DNA from: Actinomycetes bacterium
Lineage (GTDB): Bacteria > Actinomycetota > Acidimicrobiia > Acidimicrobiales > Palsa-688
DNA: 64,000 nucleotides
Reading direction: 5' to 3'
Assembly (NCBI GenBank): GCA_021828475.1
Contig: JAJZIY010000002.1
Span: 62,001-126,000 of the forward strand
The notes below the pieces were generated by a model that was not told the DNA's origin, did not search any database, and worked only from the letters and a program-made list of their open reading frames with translations. This document shows positions 54,920 to 62,501 of the stretch, piece after piece. Position 1 is the first letter of the stretch. Every line of letters starts with the position of its first letter. The position numbers were made by a program, and so were the translations under genes.

Positions 54920-55693
54920 ATGACGGCCGACGGTGGCCCTGAGGACGCCGGGAACGGCCCTCTGGCCCTGGTGGGCTCGGGCGAGTACCTGGCAGAGATG
55001 GCGCCGCTCGAAGCCTCCCTCCTGAGGGGGCGCCCGAGCCGCTACGTCCAGCTGGCGACGGCCGCCGTGCCGGACGGCGAGCAGGTCGTGCGCAAGTGGG
55101 AGCGCATGGGCCGCGAGCAGGCAGAGCGCCTCGGCGTCGAGGCGGTAACCGTGCAAGTGCGTACGCGCCGGGACGCCGACGATGCCGGCCTGGCCCGGGC
55201 CGTGCAGGGCGCCGGGCTCGTCTACATGTCGGGAGGCCATCCCGCCTACCTGGCACAGACGCTCAGGGGCACGGCGGTGTGGCAGGCCATCGTCGAGGCC
55301 TGGCAGGCAGGCGCTGCGCTGGCGGGTTGCAGCGCCGGCGCCATGGTCATGGCCCGCCACGTGCCGGCGGTGCGCGGCGGAGCCGGGGACGGGGTGCCAG
55401 GTCTGGCCCTGCTCCCCCACGTGCAGGTCGTGCCCCACTTCGACGCCTTCACCCGGCGTATGCCCGATCTGGTGGACCGGCTCCTTGGCGGTATCGGGGA
55501 GGGGGTGGCCCTGGTCGGTGTGGACGAACTGACTGCGATCGTGGGCGGACCGGAGCACTGGAGGGTCGAGGGCGCGGGATCCGCGTGGTTGCTGGGGCCT
55601 GACCGGCGGTTGGCCTTCCGGGCCGGTAGCTCGCTGTCGACGCCGGTCGGCGGCTCCAGTGCTCGCGTGCCCCATGCCGGGGAGGGGATGTAG
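54920..55693 (+). CDS. peptidase S51 (cyanophycinase/dipeptidase E-like) protein
   Basis: 257 residues from ATG 54920. The nucleophile serine lies in AALAGCSAGAMVMARHVP (G-x-S-A-G), with GSGEYLAEMAPLEASLL at the start, GLVYMSGGHPAYLAQTL and HVQVVPHFDAFTRRMPD. The same fold occurs in cyanophycinase, peptidase E and related amidases, so the substrate is open. The frame continues upstream to TTG 54779, but that part contains imperfect 14-bp GC repeats (CCCGGCGGCGCCC-type) and codes only arginine/proline. No clear ribosome site. Confidence 0.85.
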   Translation: MTADGGPEDAGNGPLALVGSGEYLAEMAPLEASLLRGRPSRYVQLATAAVPDGEQVVRKWERMGREQAERLGVEAVTVQVRTRRDADDAGLARAVQGAGLVYMSGGHPAYLAQTLRGTAVWQAIVEAWQAGAALAGCSAGAMVMARHVPAVRGGAGDGVPGLALLPHVQVVPHFDAFTRRMPDLVDRLLGGIGEGVALVGVDELTAIVGGPEHWRVEGAGSAWLLGPDRRLAFRAGSSLSTPVGGSSARVPHAGEGM

Positions 55694-55819
55694 CAAGAGA
55701 TGAACAGCCGGCCGTCGTAAGTGCTGGTCATGCCCGACGGCGTCAGCCGACGGCCTCGGAGCCCCTGGAGTGGCACCGGGGCCATCCGGGTAGGTCCGTA
55801 CGCAGAGGGATTGGACGTG

Positions 55820-56221
55820 ATGGGCTGGAGGGCAACCCCTTTGACAGTGCAGGAGCGAGACGAGACGGGCCAGGAGCTCGTGATCGTGTCCTTCGACGGA
55901 GAGTTGGACGCGGGCGACCCGAGCTGCGAGGACGAGCTGCAGTCCATAGTCGCTGCTGGAGCGCGCAACGTCGTCGTGGACATGTCCCAGGTCTGCTTCA
56001 TCGATTCTTCGATAGTGCGCGCCCTGCTGCTGACCCACGAGGCGGTGGAGGGGACAGGGGGTTGGCTGCGCCTGGTGTACACCCACCACATGGTCCGCAG
56101 GGTGATCGAAATCTGCGGGCTGGGCGATGTGCTGCCCCAGTACTCCTCGCTCCAGTCGGCACGCCGCGGGGTGCAGGCAACAGCGCCCCCGGGCGACATC
56201 GGGCAGGAGGGGCGCCGGTGA
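55820..56221 (+). CDS. STAS-domain anti-sigma factor antagonist
   Basis: 133 residues from ATG 55820 (GAGGG upstream); an in-frame ATG at 55721 would add an unlikely basic extension. STAS fold with ELVIVSFDGELDAGDPSCED and the regulatory serine site in VCFIDSSIVRALLLTHEAV. Unphosphorylated STAS proteins bind the kinase/anti-sigma and free a sigma factor. Its stop overlaps the kinase start by 4 bp. The SpoIIE phosphatase at 35627 is a plausible activator. Confidence 0.88.
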   Translation: MGWRATPLTVQERDETGQELVIVSFDGELDAGDPSCEDELQSIVAAGARNVVVDMSQVCFIDSSIVRALLLTHEAVEGTGGWLRLVYTHHMVRRVIEICGLGDVLPQYSSLQSARRGVQATAPPGDIGQEGRR

Positions 56222-56730
56222 CGGTGCGTTCCGCCCTCGCGATCAGCCTGCCCTGCGACCTCGCCAGCGTCACCGTCGGCCGCCACTTCGTGCGCGACGT
56301 GCTCAACGCCTGGCACCTGCCCCGCCTCGTCGACGACGCTCAACTGGCCACCAGCGAGCTGGTGGCCAACGCCGTGCGCCACGCTGGCACGGGTCTCGTG
56401 CTCAGCGTGAGCCTCGAGGAGGGGGTGGTCATCGCCATCGAGGACTCGCGCCCGGAGATTCGCCACCCGGTCCTGGTGGGCCCGGGCTCGATGGCCGAAA
56501 GCGGCCGCGGGCTGCACATAGTGGCCGCGGTGAGCAGCGACTGGGGCATCAGGGCAACACCCACGGGCAAGGCGGTGTGGTTCGCCCTGGCCCTACCCGA
56601 CAGCGCCTCACCGGACGCCGAGATGCTCCAGTTGCGCCGTCCCGGGCCGAGCAGGGACGCCAGGGGCATCGGCCCGCGAGCCAACCTTCGCTCGGAGGAC
56701 CTCAGGGACCAGGCGGGCCGCCTCGGCTGA
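56218..56730 (+). CDS. RsbW-like serine kinase/anti-sigma factor
   Basis: 170 residues from GTG 56218. A small GHKL ATPase: QLATSELVANAVRHAGTGL (N-box), VIAIEDSRPEIRHP (G1 region), MAESGRGLHIVAAVSSDWG (G2) and ATPTGKAVWFALAL. It should phosphorylate the STAS partner encoded just upstream and bind a sigma factor. No sigma gene is adjacent. The C-terminal 30 residues are a basic tail. Confidence 0.9.
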   Translation: MTVRSALAISLPCDLASVTVGRHFVRDVLNAWHLPRLVDDAQLATSELVANAVRHAGTGLVLSVSLEEGVVIAIEDSRPEIRHPVLVGPGSMAESGRGLHIVAAVSSDWGIRATPTGKAVWFALALPDSASPDAEMLQLRRPGPSRDARGIGPRANLRSEDLRDQAGRLG

Positions 56731-56851
56731 GGATCGCGGTCTCGAGATGCTGCTCGTGCACACCGGCGTGCCAGCGCACATGAGCGGCCAGCCAGCGCAA
56801 CGCCGCAACGGGGACCCCCCAACCTCCTCGAGCCTGAGCCCCGAAAACGCC

Positions 56852-56880
56852 GCCACCGGCCACATTGCGCGGCCGGTGGC
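56852..56880. terminator. terminator of the STAS/kinase operon
   Basis: GCCACCGGCC (56852-56861) and GGCCGGTGGC (56871-56880) form a 10-bp perfect stem with a 9-nt loop, 120 bp after the kinase stop. Confidence 0.55.
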
Positions 56881-57100
56881 AACGAGCGACGGGGGCGGGG
56901 GGACGACCCTCAGGGCTATGAGAACGCTAACATCAGCGGCCGCGCGCCGTCAAGGCTTCGCGCGCACAACCAGGGCAGCGCTGCCCCTGCGAACACGTGG
57001 CTCCACGTAGGCAGGCCAACTCTACACCCGCGCCCCGGGGCGTAGCGGTCATTTCGGGCACCCCCGCCAAGCGGGTCGCAGTCCCGACGGGGGCCCTTGC

Positions 57101-57126
57101 AACGTTGGATTGTGAGCGATAACGTT
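57101..57126. promoter_or_regulatory. LacI-family-type operator of the sugar importer
   Basis: TGTGAGCGATAACG (57111-57124) fits the LacI-family pattern TGTnAnCGnTnACA at all fixed bases but the last, and resembles the E. coli lac operator with one central base missing. It is framed by two AACGTT hexamers (57101-57106, 57121-57126). A TTGCAA at 57098 and ATAACG at 57119 could be the -35/-10. It lies 127 bp before the binding-protein gene. No lacI gene is in the window. Confidence 0.5.
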
Positions 57127-57250
57127 CCGGCGGTATGAAGCGGCGACGCCAACCTGCGGCTCCACATCCGTCCGCTGCGCGTCGCCGCCTTAGGGTGGCG
57201 CGTCTGCGCCGGGCCCGGCCAGACCCCGGGGAAAGGTAGGTCAGACAAAA

Positions 57251-58360
57251 ATGGGTACGGAACCCTACGAGGTCGACCCGAAGAAGTACGAGGCATCCAG
57301 ACGCCGCTTCCTGCGCAACGCAGGCGTGGCGGCAGCTTCCGTGCCCTTCCTGGGCACGTTCATGGATGTGCTGGGTGAGCGTGGTGCGAGCGCCCAGACC
57401 TTCAGCGACAGCAACATCCCGATGTTCACGAAGCATCCGGGCTACAGGTTCACCTTCGTGAACCACGTAACGACGAACACCTTCTTCACGGCCACCATCT
57501 ACGGCCTCCAAGACGCCGCCCACCTGCTGGGCATACCGGTGCCACAATGGACCGGCTCGCAGAACTCGATCGTGTCGGAGATGGTGGCGGCCATGGACAC
57601 GTCCATCGCCGCCAACGTCAACGGCATTGCCGTCGCCCTGATCGACCCGAAGGCCTTCAACACGCCTACCATCAATGCCCTCAACAAGGGCATCCCGGTG
57701 GTTTCCTACAATGCCGACGAGCCGGGCAACAAGCGCATGGCCTACATCGGCCAGAACAACATCACGGCCGGTGCGGCGGCAGCCAAGCGGATCGTCGACT
57801 CCGGGCTCGTCCACAAGGGCCAGCTCGTCGGCATGATCATCGCCACTCCCGGTACGGGCAACATCCAGCCCCGTATCGACGGCGCCAATCCGATCTTCAA
57901 GGCGGCCGGTTACCAGACCGTCGAAGTCGCCGGTGGCGCGGCCCAGACCGCCGAGCTCGCCGCCGTCGAGGCGTGGTACCTCGGCCACAAGGACGTCAAG
58001 TTCATGTACTCGGTCGACTCCGGCGACTCCATCGCCGTCGCCACCACGATCAAGAAGCACAATCTGCAGGGCAAAGTCGGGGGCTCGGGCTGGGACGTCG
58101 GCGTCCCGGTGCTGCAGGAGGTGGCTTCCGGGGGCTTGTCCTTCTCCATCGACCAGCAGGCCTACCTGCAGGGCTTCATCCCCACGGTCCAGATGTTCCT
58201 CTACAACATCTCGGCCGGCCTCATGAAGCCGTGCGACACCGACACCGGCCTGGGGTACGTGGACCGTTCCACGGTGGGCGCATACCTGCAGCACAAGACG
58301 CGTTGGGAAGGCAGCGGCTCAGCCCAGACCGCTTTCGCTCCTCCCAAAGCCATCAGCTAA
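57251..58360 (+). CDS. sugar ABC transporter substrate-binding protein, Tat-exported
   Basis: 369 residues. The N-terminus has a twin-arginine signal (ASRRRFLRNAGVAAASVPFL). The mature part is a Peripla_BP_4/RbsB-type binding protein: FVNHVTTNTFFTATIYGLQD, AANVNGIAVALIDPKAFN, GIPVVSYNADEPGNKRMAYI, GWDVGVPVLQEVASGGLSFS and DQQAYLQGFIPTVQM. The fold binds monosaccharides such as ribose, xylose or inositol; the ligand is not predictable here. First gene of a three-gene operon, 3 bp before the permease. Confidence 0.92.
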   Translation: MGTEPYEVDPKKYEASRRRFLRNAGVAAASVPFLGTFMDVLGERGASAQTFSDSNIPMFTKHPGYRFTFVNHVTTNTFFTATIYGLQDAAHLLGIPVPQWTGSQNSIVSEMVAAMDTSIAANVNGIAVALIDPKAFNTPTINALNKGIPVVSYNADEPGNKRMAYIGQNNITAGAAAAKRIVDSGLVHKGQLVGMIIATPGTGNIQPRIDGANPIFKAAGYQTVEVAGGAAQTAELAAVEAWYLGHKDVKFMYSVDSGDSIAVATTIKKHNLQGKVGGSGWDVGVPVLQEVASGGLSFSIDQQAYLQGFIPTVQMFLYNISAGLMKPCDTDTGLGYVDRSTVGAYLQHKTRWEGSGSAQTAFAPPKAIS

Positions 58361-58363
58361 CCG

Positions 58364-59410
58364 ATGGACCAGGCGGCTGTCAGCACCCCTGAGGGCCGTT
58401 CGCCGAAGGCTCCCGTCCTGCCACTCGACAGGGCAGGGCGGGAGTCGGCGCCACTGTCGCTACTGAAGACAGCGATACAGCGGCGTGAGGTGACGGTCGT
58501 GGTCGTGACGGTGGGCGTAGTGCTCTACTTCGCCTTCCGGACCGGAGCGTTCTACTCGGTGGCGAACATCATCGTCATCGCGCAGTACACGGCCCCCATT
58601 GTCGTGATAGGCGCGGGAGAAGTCCTGCTCCTCGTCCTGGCGGAGATAGACCTCTCCGCCGGGCAGACCTACCTGACGGCGCCATGGTTCGCCTACTGGT
58701 TCTGGTCGGCGGGGATCCCTGTCGGGATTGCGATCCTCATAGCTCTGGCCCTTTCGCTACTGATCGGTTTCGTGAACGGCTTCTTCACCGTCCGTCTGGG
58801 AGTGCCCTCGCTCATCGTCACCCTGGGCACCCTTTACACCCTGTTCGGGCTCGTGCTCGTCAAGTCCAACTACCAGCAGGTCGACATGCCCGGTGGCACC
58901 GGGACAGCCGGCAAGATCTTCGGGATCGGGGCGTGGTCGACGATCCTGTGGGCTCTGCTCATCATGGCGATCATCTGGGTCCTGCTCAAGAAGACACGCT
59001 TCGGCGTGCACACCACGGCAGCCGGTGGCAACCTGCTCGGAGCAGCCGAGGCCGGTATCCCCGTTGGCCGGGTCAAGATCTGGTGCTTCATGATCATCGC
59101 CCTGGTCTCCGGCTACGCAGGCATCCTCGACGCCGTCAGGATCGGGAGCATGAACCCGGGCAACACCGGCCTGGACATCGTCCTCGCCCCGATCGTGGCA
59201 GCGGTCATCGGCGGTACAGCCCTCACCGGGGGCCGGGGTACCGTGCTCGGCACGGTCATAGGCGCCTTCTTCCTCGGCGTCCTAGAGGACGGCTTCAACA
59301 TCATCGGCGTCAACGCCCAGTGGTTCTACTTCGCCGAAGGCGTTGTGATCCTGGTGGCCATGGCCATCAACGTCCAGCTCAGCCGGGCAACAGCAAGGAT
59401 GAAGAGATGA
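58364..59410 (+). CDS. sugar ABC transporter permease (RbsC type)
   Basis: 348 residues with eight to ten hydrophobic helices. BPD_transp_2 family: LVLAEIDLSAGQTYLTAP (membrane loop of the family), FFTVRLGVPSLIVTLGTLYT, and the EAA-like coupling region FGVHTTAAGGNLLGAAEAGI then PVGRVKIW; the C-terminal GGTALTGGRGTVLGTVIGAF is also typical. It forms the channel with the ATPase downstream, whose start overlaps its stop (ATGA). Confidence 0.94.
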   Translation: MDQAAVSTPEGRSPKAPVLPLDRAGRESAPLSLLKTAIQRREVTVVVVTVGVVLYFAFRTGAFYSVANIIVIAQYTAPIVVIGAGEVLLLVLAEIDLSAGQTYLTAPWFAYWFWSAGIPVGIAILIALALSLLIGFVNGFFTVRLGVPSLIVTLGTLYTLFGLVLVKSNYQQVDMPGGTGTAGKIFGIGAWSTILWALLIMAIIWVLLKKTRFGVHTTAAGGNLLGAAEAGIPVGRVKIWCFMIIALVSGYAGILDAVRIGSMNPGNTGLDIVLAPIVAAVIGGTALTGGRGTVLGTVIGAFFLGVLEDGFNIIGVNAQWFYFAEGVVILVAMAINVQLSRATARMKR

Positions 59411-60246
59411 CGGCGCCCCAGGCTCCCGGCGGGGCCGTCCCGGCCGGCGGCCAGGGAGGCCCCGAAGCCGACACCGCCATCCTCCGGGCTGTCGGGATCA
59501 CCAAGCGGTTCGGTGCCGTGGCTGCCCTCCGTGGCATCGACATGCACCTCAACCGGGGTGAGGTCCTCGGCCTGGTGGGAGACAACGGCACTGGCAAGAG
59601 CACCTTCGTCAAGGTCCTGTGCGGCTTCCACAGGCCCGACTCCGGTCAGCTCTACCTCGACGGCAAGCAGGTCAACTTCCACTCCGTGCAGGATGCCCGG
59701 GCGCACGGCATCGAGGCCGTGTACCAGGACCTGGCTCTGGTGCCACAGCTGCCCGTGTACCAGAACATGTTCCTGAACAGGGAGGAGACCCGGCTGGGCA
59801 GACTGGGCTTTCTCTCCAACCGGAAGATGCGCAAGCTGGCAAAGGACTACCTGTCCAACATCAAGGTCGACATCCCCGACATCGACGCCGAGGTGGAAAT
59901 GCTCTCCGGCGGCCAGCGCCAAGCCATCGCGGTGGCCCGGGCGACCCGCCAGAACGCCAAGATCCTGCTTCTCGACGAGCCTTTGGCAGCCATGGGCGCA
60001 CGCGAGTCCGCCCTCATCATCGACCTGGTCCGCGACCTGTCGCAGCGGGGCGTGTCGATGATCGTGATCGACCACAACTACACCCACCTCTTCGAACTGT
60101 GCGACAGGCTCAACATCATCCAGAGGGGGCGGGTCGTCTTCGACAAACTGGTCAGCACGACCAGCGTGGAAGAGCTCACGGAGCTCATGGTGTCGGAGTA
60201 CAAGCGCCAGCTCCTCGCCGGCCACAGCGACCTCGAGAGCGCCTGA
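59407..60246 (+). CDS. sugar ABC transporter ATPase, single nucleotide-binding domain
   Basis: 279 residues from ATG 59407. Walker A GLVGDNGTGKSTFVKVLCGF, signature EMLSGGQRQAIAVARA, Walker B KILLLDEPLAAMGARES, and IDHNYTHLFELCDR in the H-loop area. RbsA/XylG-type ATPases normally have two fused domains of about 500 residues; this one has a single domain, as in the FrcA-like branch, and works as a homodimer. The operon ends with a hairpin 4 bp after the stop. Confidence 0.94.
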   Translation: MTAPQAPGGAVPAGGQGGPEADTAILRAVGITKRFGAVAALRGIDMHLNRGEVLGLVGDNGTGKSTFVKVLCGFHRPDSGQLYLDGKQVNFHSVQDARAHGIEAVYQDLALVPQLPVYQNMFLNREETRLGRLGFLSNRKMRKLAKDYLSNIKVDIPDIDAEVEMLSGGQRQAIAVARATRQNAKILLLDEPLAAMGARESALIIDLVRDLSQRGVSMIVIDHNYTHLFELCDRLNIIQRGRVVFDKLVSTTSVEELTELMVSEYKRQLLAGHSDLESA

Positions 60247-60249
60247 TGC

Positions 60250-60276
60250 ACGGGGGCGGCCCCAACCCGCCCCCGT
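60250..60276 (+). terminator. terminator of the sugar importer operon
   Basis: ACGGGGGCGG (60250-60259) with CCGCCCCCGT (60267-60276), a 10-bp perfect stem with 7-nt loop, directly after the ATPase stop. Confidence 0.7.
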
Positions 60277-60282
60277 AACTCC

Positions 60283-60339
60283 TTGACTCCGGTCGCCTGT
60301 CAGGCTTATCCTGACAGTAGAGTCAGGTTTATCCTGACA
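60283..60339 (+). promoter_or_regulatory. promoter overlapped by two palindromic operators
   Basis: -35 TTGACT (60283-60288) and -10-like TTATCC (60306-60311) are 17 bp apart. Two palindromes with a common core TCAGGnTTATCCTGA lie on and after the -10: TGTCAGG-CTTAT-CCTGACA (60298-60316) and GTCAGG-TTTAT-CCTGAC (60322-60338), 23 bp apart. Bound protein would block the promoter. The adjacent HTH protein is the obvious candidate for autorepression. Confidence 0.6.
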
Positions 60340-60363
60340 GGTATGGCCACGAGGAGGAGACGG

Positions 60364-60759
60364 ATGACCAGTCCCGCTGCGAAGAAGTCCCCAAGGTGCT
60401 CTTTCTGTGGCAAGGACGCCAGCTCCGTCCAGAGGCTCGTGGCCGGCCCGGGTGTGTACATCTGCGATGAGTGCGTCGGCCTCTGCAACCGGATCATCGC
60501 CGAGGAGCTGGCGAGACCGGCGCCTTCCGGCCTGCACGAGCAGGGCGGCCCCGCCAGGATCAAGGCCTGGGAGCGCCTGTCGGACGAGGAGCTGCTGGAG
60601 GAGATGGTCAGGGCGCACGCCGCCCACGACAACGTCGACAGGGCCGTCGCCCATCACGTCGCAGTGCTACGTCAGAGAGGCACCAGTTGGGCACGCATCG
60701 GCGAGGCCCTGGGCATGACCAGGCAGTCAGCGTGGGAGCGGTTCTCCGGTGAGGAGTAG
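60364..60759 (+). CDS. ClpX-type C4 zinc finger fused to an HTH-like domain
   Basis: 131 residues from ATG 60364 (GAGGAGGAG ribosome site); ATG 60343 is weaker. Residues about 10-50 are the ClpX zinc-binding domain ([38 protein letters not shown], pattern C-x2-C ... C-x2-C). The rest is helical and ends in an [23 protein letters not shown] then SAWERF. No AAA+ ATPase domain is present, so it is not ClpX. The zinc domain may recruit a partner while the HTH binds DNA. Twin operators cover its promoter. Confidence 0.85.
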   Translation: MTSPAAKKSPRCSFCGKDASSVQRLVAGPGVYICDECVGLCNRIIAEELARPAPSGLHEQGGPARIKAWERLSDEELLEEMVRAHAAHDNVDRAVAHHVAVLRQRGTSWARIGEALGMTRQSAWERFSGEE

Positions 60760-60833
60760 GCCCGCTGAGCGGCCCTCACGACGTCCCAGGCTTCACTGAC
60801 GAGGTAGCGGACCAGCGCTCCCACCTGACCTGA

Positions 60834-60862
60834 GGACCGGAGGGCTCCAGCAACTCCGGTCC
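60834..60862. terminator. bidirectional terminator hairpin
   Basis: GGACCGGAG (60834-60842) with CTCCGGTCC (60854-60862), between the convergent zinc-finger and VOC genes. Confidence 0.6.
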
Positions 60863-60888
60863 CGCCTCAGCGCCGCCGGGGCCGGCCG

Positions 60889-61245
60889 CTATTTGAGGCA
60901 AAGGCAGAAAGGGTGGCCGGCGGGGTCCAGCATCACCCGGAAAGTCGTGCCGGGCTGGTAGTCGTGCTTGGTCGCCCCGAGGTCGACGGCCGCTGCCTCG
61001 GTGGTGTCGAGGTCGTCGACCAGCACGTCGATGTGCATCTGCTGAGGCGTCCGCTGCGACGGCCACTCCGGGGCCACGTAGCCCTCCACCTGCTGGAAGC
61101 TGATGCATTGCCCGTCGTCGGCACGTACCTCGCCCCACCCGGGGGAGATCTCGACTTTCCAGTCCAACAACGCCCCGTAGAAGCGGGCCAGGGCAGCGGC
61201 GTCGGGGCAGTCGACCACGATGCCGGGAGAGCGCGCAATAGCCAT
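60889..61245 (-). CDS. VOC/glyoxalase superfamily protein
   Basis: 118 residues. Two beta-alpha-beta-beta-beta modules: GIVVDCPDAAALARFYGALL ... QQMHIDVLVDDLDTTEAAAV ... MLDPAGHPFCLCLK. The metal-site residues H (in QQMHID) and the late PAGHPFCL are kept. The closing pattern GHPFCLCLK is typical of small actinobacterial glyoxalase-like proteins, some of which confer drug tolerance; substrate unknown. Confidence 0.9.
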   Translation of the reverse strand: MAIARSPGIVVDCPDAAALARFYGALLDWKVEISPGWGEVRADDGQCISFQQVEGYVAPEWPSQRTPQQMHIDVLVDDLDTTEAAAVDLGATKHDYQPGTTFRVMLDPAGHPFCLCLK

Positions 61246-61256
61246 GGCCGCAGGTT

Positions 61257-61479
61257 AACCGAGCCGTCGCCCTCATCAACACCAACACCTCCTCCAGCGA
61301 GACTGTCACCTTGCGGTCGTCCCTCGGCGAAGGCCACCAGCTGAAGACCTGGACCTACAGCGCCGGGGACCAGAACGCGTCCAACTCCCAGATCGTGCAG
61401 GGCACGATGGACGCCTCGGCCCTGCGCACCGGGGTAGTCCTCCCGCCCGAGCCCATGGTCGTACTGGAGCGCTGTGGAC
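61257..61479 (+). pseudogene. C-terminal relic of a secreted glycoside hydrolase
   Basis: One plus-strand frame reads VNRAVALINTNTSSSETVTL, then LKTWTYSAGDQNASNSQIVQ, then TGVVLPPEPMVVLE, resembling the closing beta-sandwich of secreted glycoside hydrolases (the pattern VALINxNxSSSxTVTL ... LPPESVxVLE). The catalytic part is absent: the fragment starts 12 bp from the divergent VOC start, and the frame runs on without a normal stop. The exact GH family cannot be given. Confidence 0.45.
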
Positions 61480-61587
61480 AGGCCGGCGGCGCCGCGACCC
61501 ACTTGCTCCCCCGGTGGGGCCGGCGCCGCTTGTGTTCGCCTCGATGCTGCGCCGTGGGTGCCGAGGGGTGCCTTGGCCCGCTTCGCT

Positions 61588-61610
61588 GCCCGGCGACGTC
61601 GTCGCCGGGC
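61588..61610. terminator. terminator of the secreted-repeat gene
   Basis: GCCCGGCGAC (61588-61597) with GTCGCCGGGC (61601-61610), 10-bp perfect stem and 3-nt loop, 8 bp past the stop on the minus strand. Confidence 0.65.
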
Positions 61611-61617
61611 CGGTGGC

Positions 61618-62208
61618 CTACTTGTAGCCGGAGCTGGCCGACGTCGTGGTGGTGGCTTTCGAGGCAGGCGCTGTCGGAGGAGCCACCAGCGCGGCGGGAC
61701 GCAACAGTTCCCAGGTCCCGCCGAAGGCGACGATGCCCTCACCGTGGCTCTGGCCCGGCCCCGTGTCCTTCACGAACGTGTAGACGGGGTAACCGTCGAA
61801 GGTGACCTCCTTGCTGGTCTTGCTGAAAGGCAGGAAGCCGACTTCGCCGGTGACGCCTGGGCCCAGGGTCACGTGCGTAGTGGACTTGCCAACGATTAGA
61901 GGTGGCCAGAAACCGAGGCATTTGCCGGTGCAGACCATCTTGCCGGCCGAGTCCGCGAGTGTGTACAAGCTGAGGCCGTGCGAATCGACCAGGACAGCAC
62001 CGAAGCGGCCGGCGTGCCCGGCGTCGAGCACGCCGCTGAGCCCCGCCTGCGCCGGTGCGGCCGATGCAACTTGGGCGGCGAGGCCAGCGCCTGCGAGGCT
62101 GAGCGCCGCCGCGCCAGTGGCGACCGCTACCAAGCGAAAGTGCCTCGCACGCGGCCGCGCCGTCGCTCGGGAGGAGTAGGCCGTAGTTGTCCGGGTGTCT
62201 CTGCCCAT
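61618..62208 (-). CDS. secreted protein with SCO0930-type secreted repeats
   Basis: 196 residues from ATG 62208 (AAGGAG ribosome site). Signal peptide: LVAVATGAAALSLAGAGLAA then QVASA-AP. The mature protein holds two units of the secreted repeat family (PF03640): GLSLYTLADSAGKMVCTGKC then LGFWPPL, and EVTFDGYPVYTFVKDTGPGQ then GTWELLRP, with the paired cysteines CTGKC. A TTSASS-type tail ends it. Function of the family is unknown. Divergent from a second gene with the same domain and sharing an upstream motif with it. Confidence 0.88.
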   Translation of the reverse strand: MGRDTRTTTAYSSRATARPRARHFRLVAVATGAAALSLAGAGLAAQVASAAPAQAGLSGVLDAGHAGRFGAVLVDSHGLSLYTLADSAGKMVCTGKCLGFWPPLIVGKSTTHVTLGPGVTGEVGFLPFSKTSKEVTFDGYPVYTFVKDTGPGQSHGEGIVAFGGTWELLRPAALVAPPTAPASKATTTTSASSGYK

Positions 62209-62312
62209 CGGGGTCTCCTTTGTTCGTCGCCGCTCTGACGCTTGGCCCGCAGGCGCGGGGCTGTCCGGCGCCTCGGTCGGCTGCCCCCGAACGGCACGGC
62301 GGACCAGCCGAC

Positions 62313-62430
62313 GGGTAATACGGTCGCAACGCTCGCATGGATGCCTCCGCCACGTCCCGGTTACTACGTGCGGGCGCCGCCGGGTAGCGCAAGGCGCGCC
62401 ATCGCTTTTGCCCGGCACTGCGTATTACCC
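62313..62430. promoter_or_regulatory. 10-bp motif present in mirrored orientation before both secreted-repeat genes
   Basis: GGGTAATACG (62313-62322) and its exact reverse complement CGTATTACCC (62421-62430) lie about 105 bp before the minus-strand gene and 72 bp before the plus-strand gene. Each gene thus reads CGTATTACCC upstream. This could be a shared promoter element or operator. Confidence 0.5.
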
Positions 62431-62501
62431 CATCGACGTCGACGGCCGCGCCGGCACGAGCGCACGGGTGGCCGTGGCAGGCGCTTGAAGGAGGGCGCAC
62501 G

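Larger units (their letters stand above)
56731..57250. other. intergenic region before the sugar importer operon
   Basis: 520 bp with a terminator (56852-56880), a 14-bp palindrome GGGCAGCGCTGCCC near 56973, and the operator at 57101-57126. No protein-like frame is seen. Confidence 0.5.
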
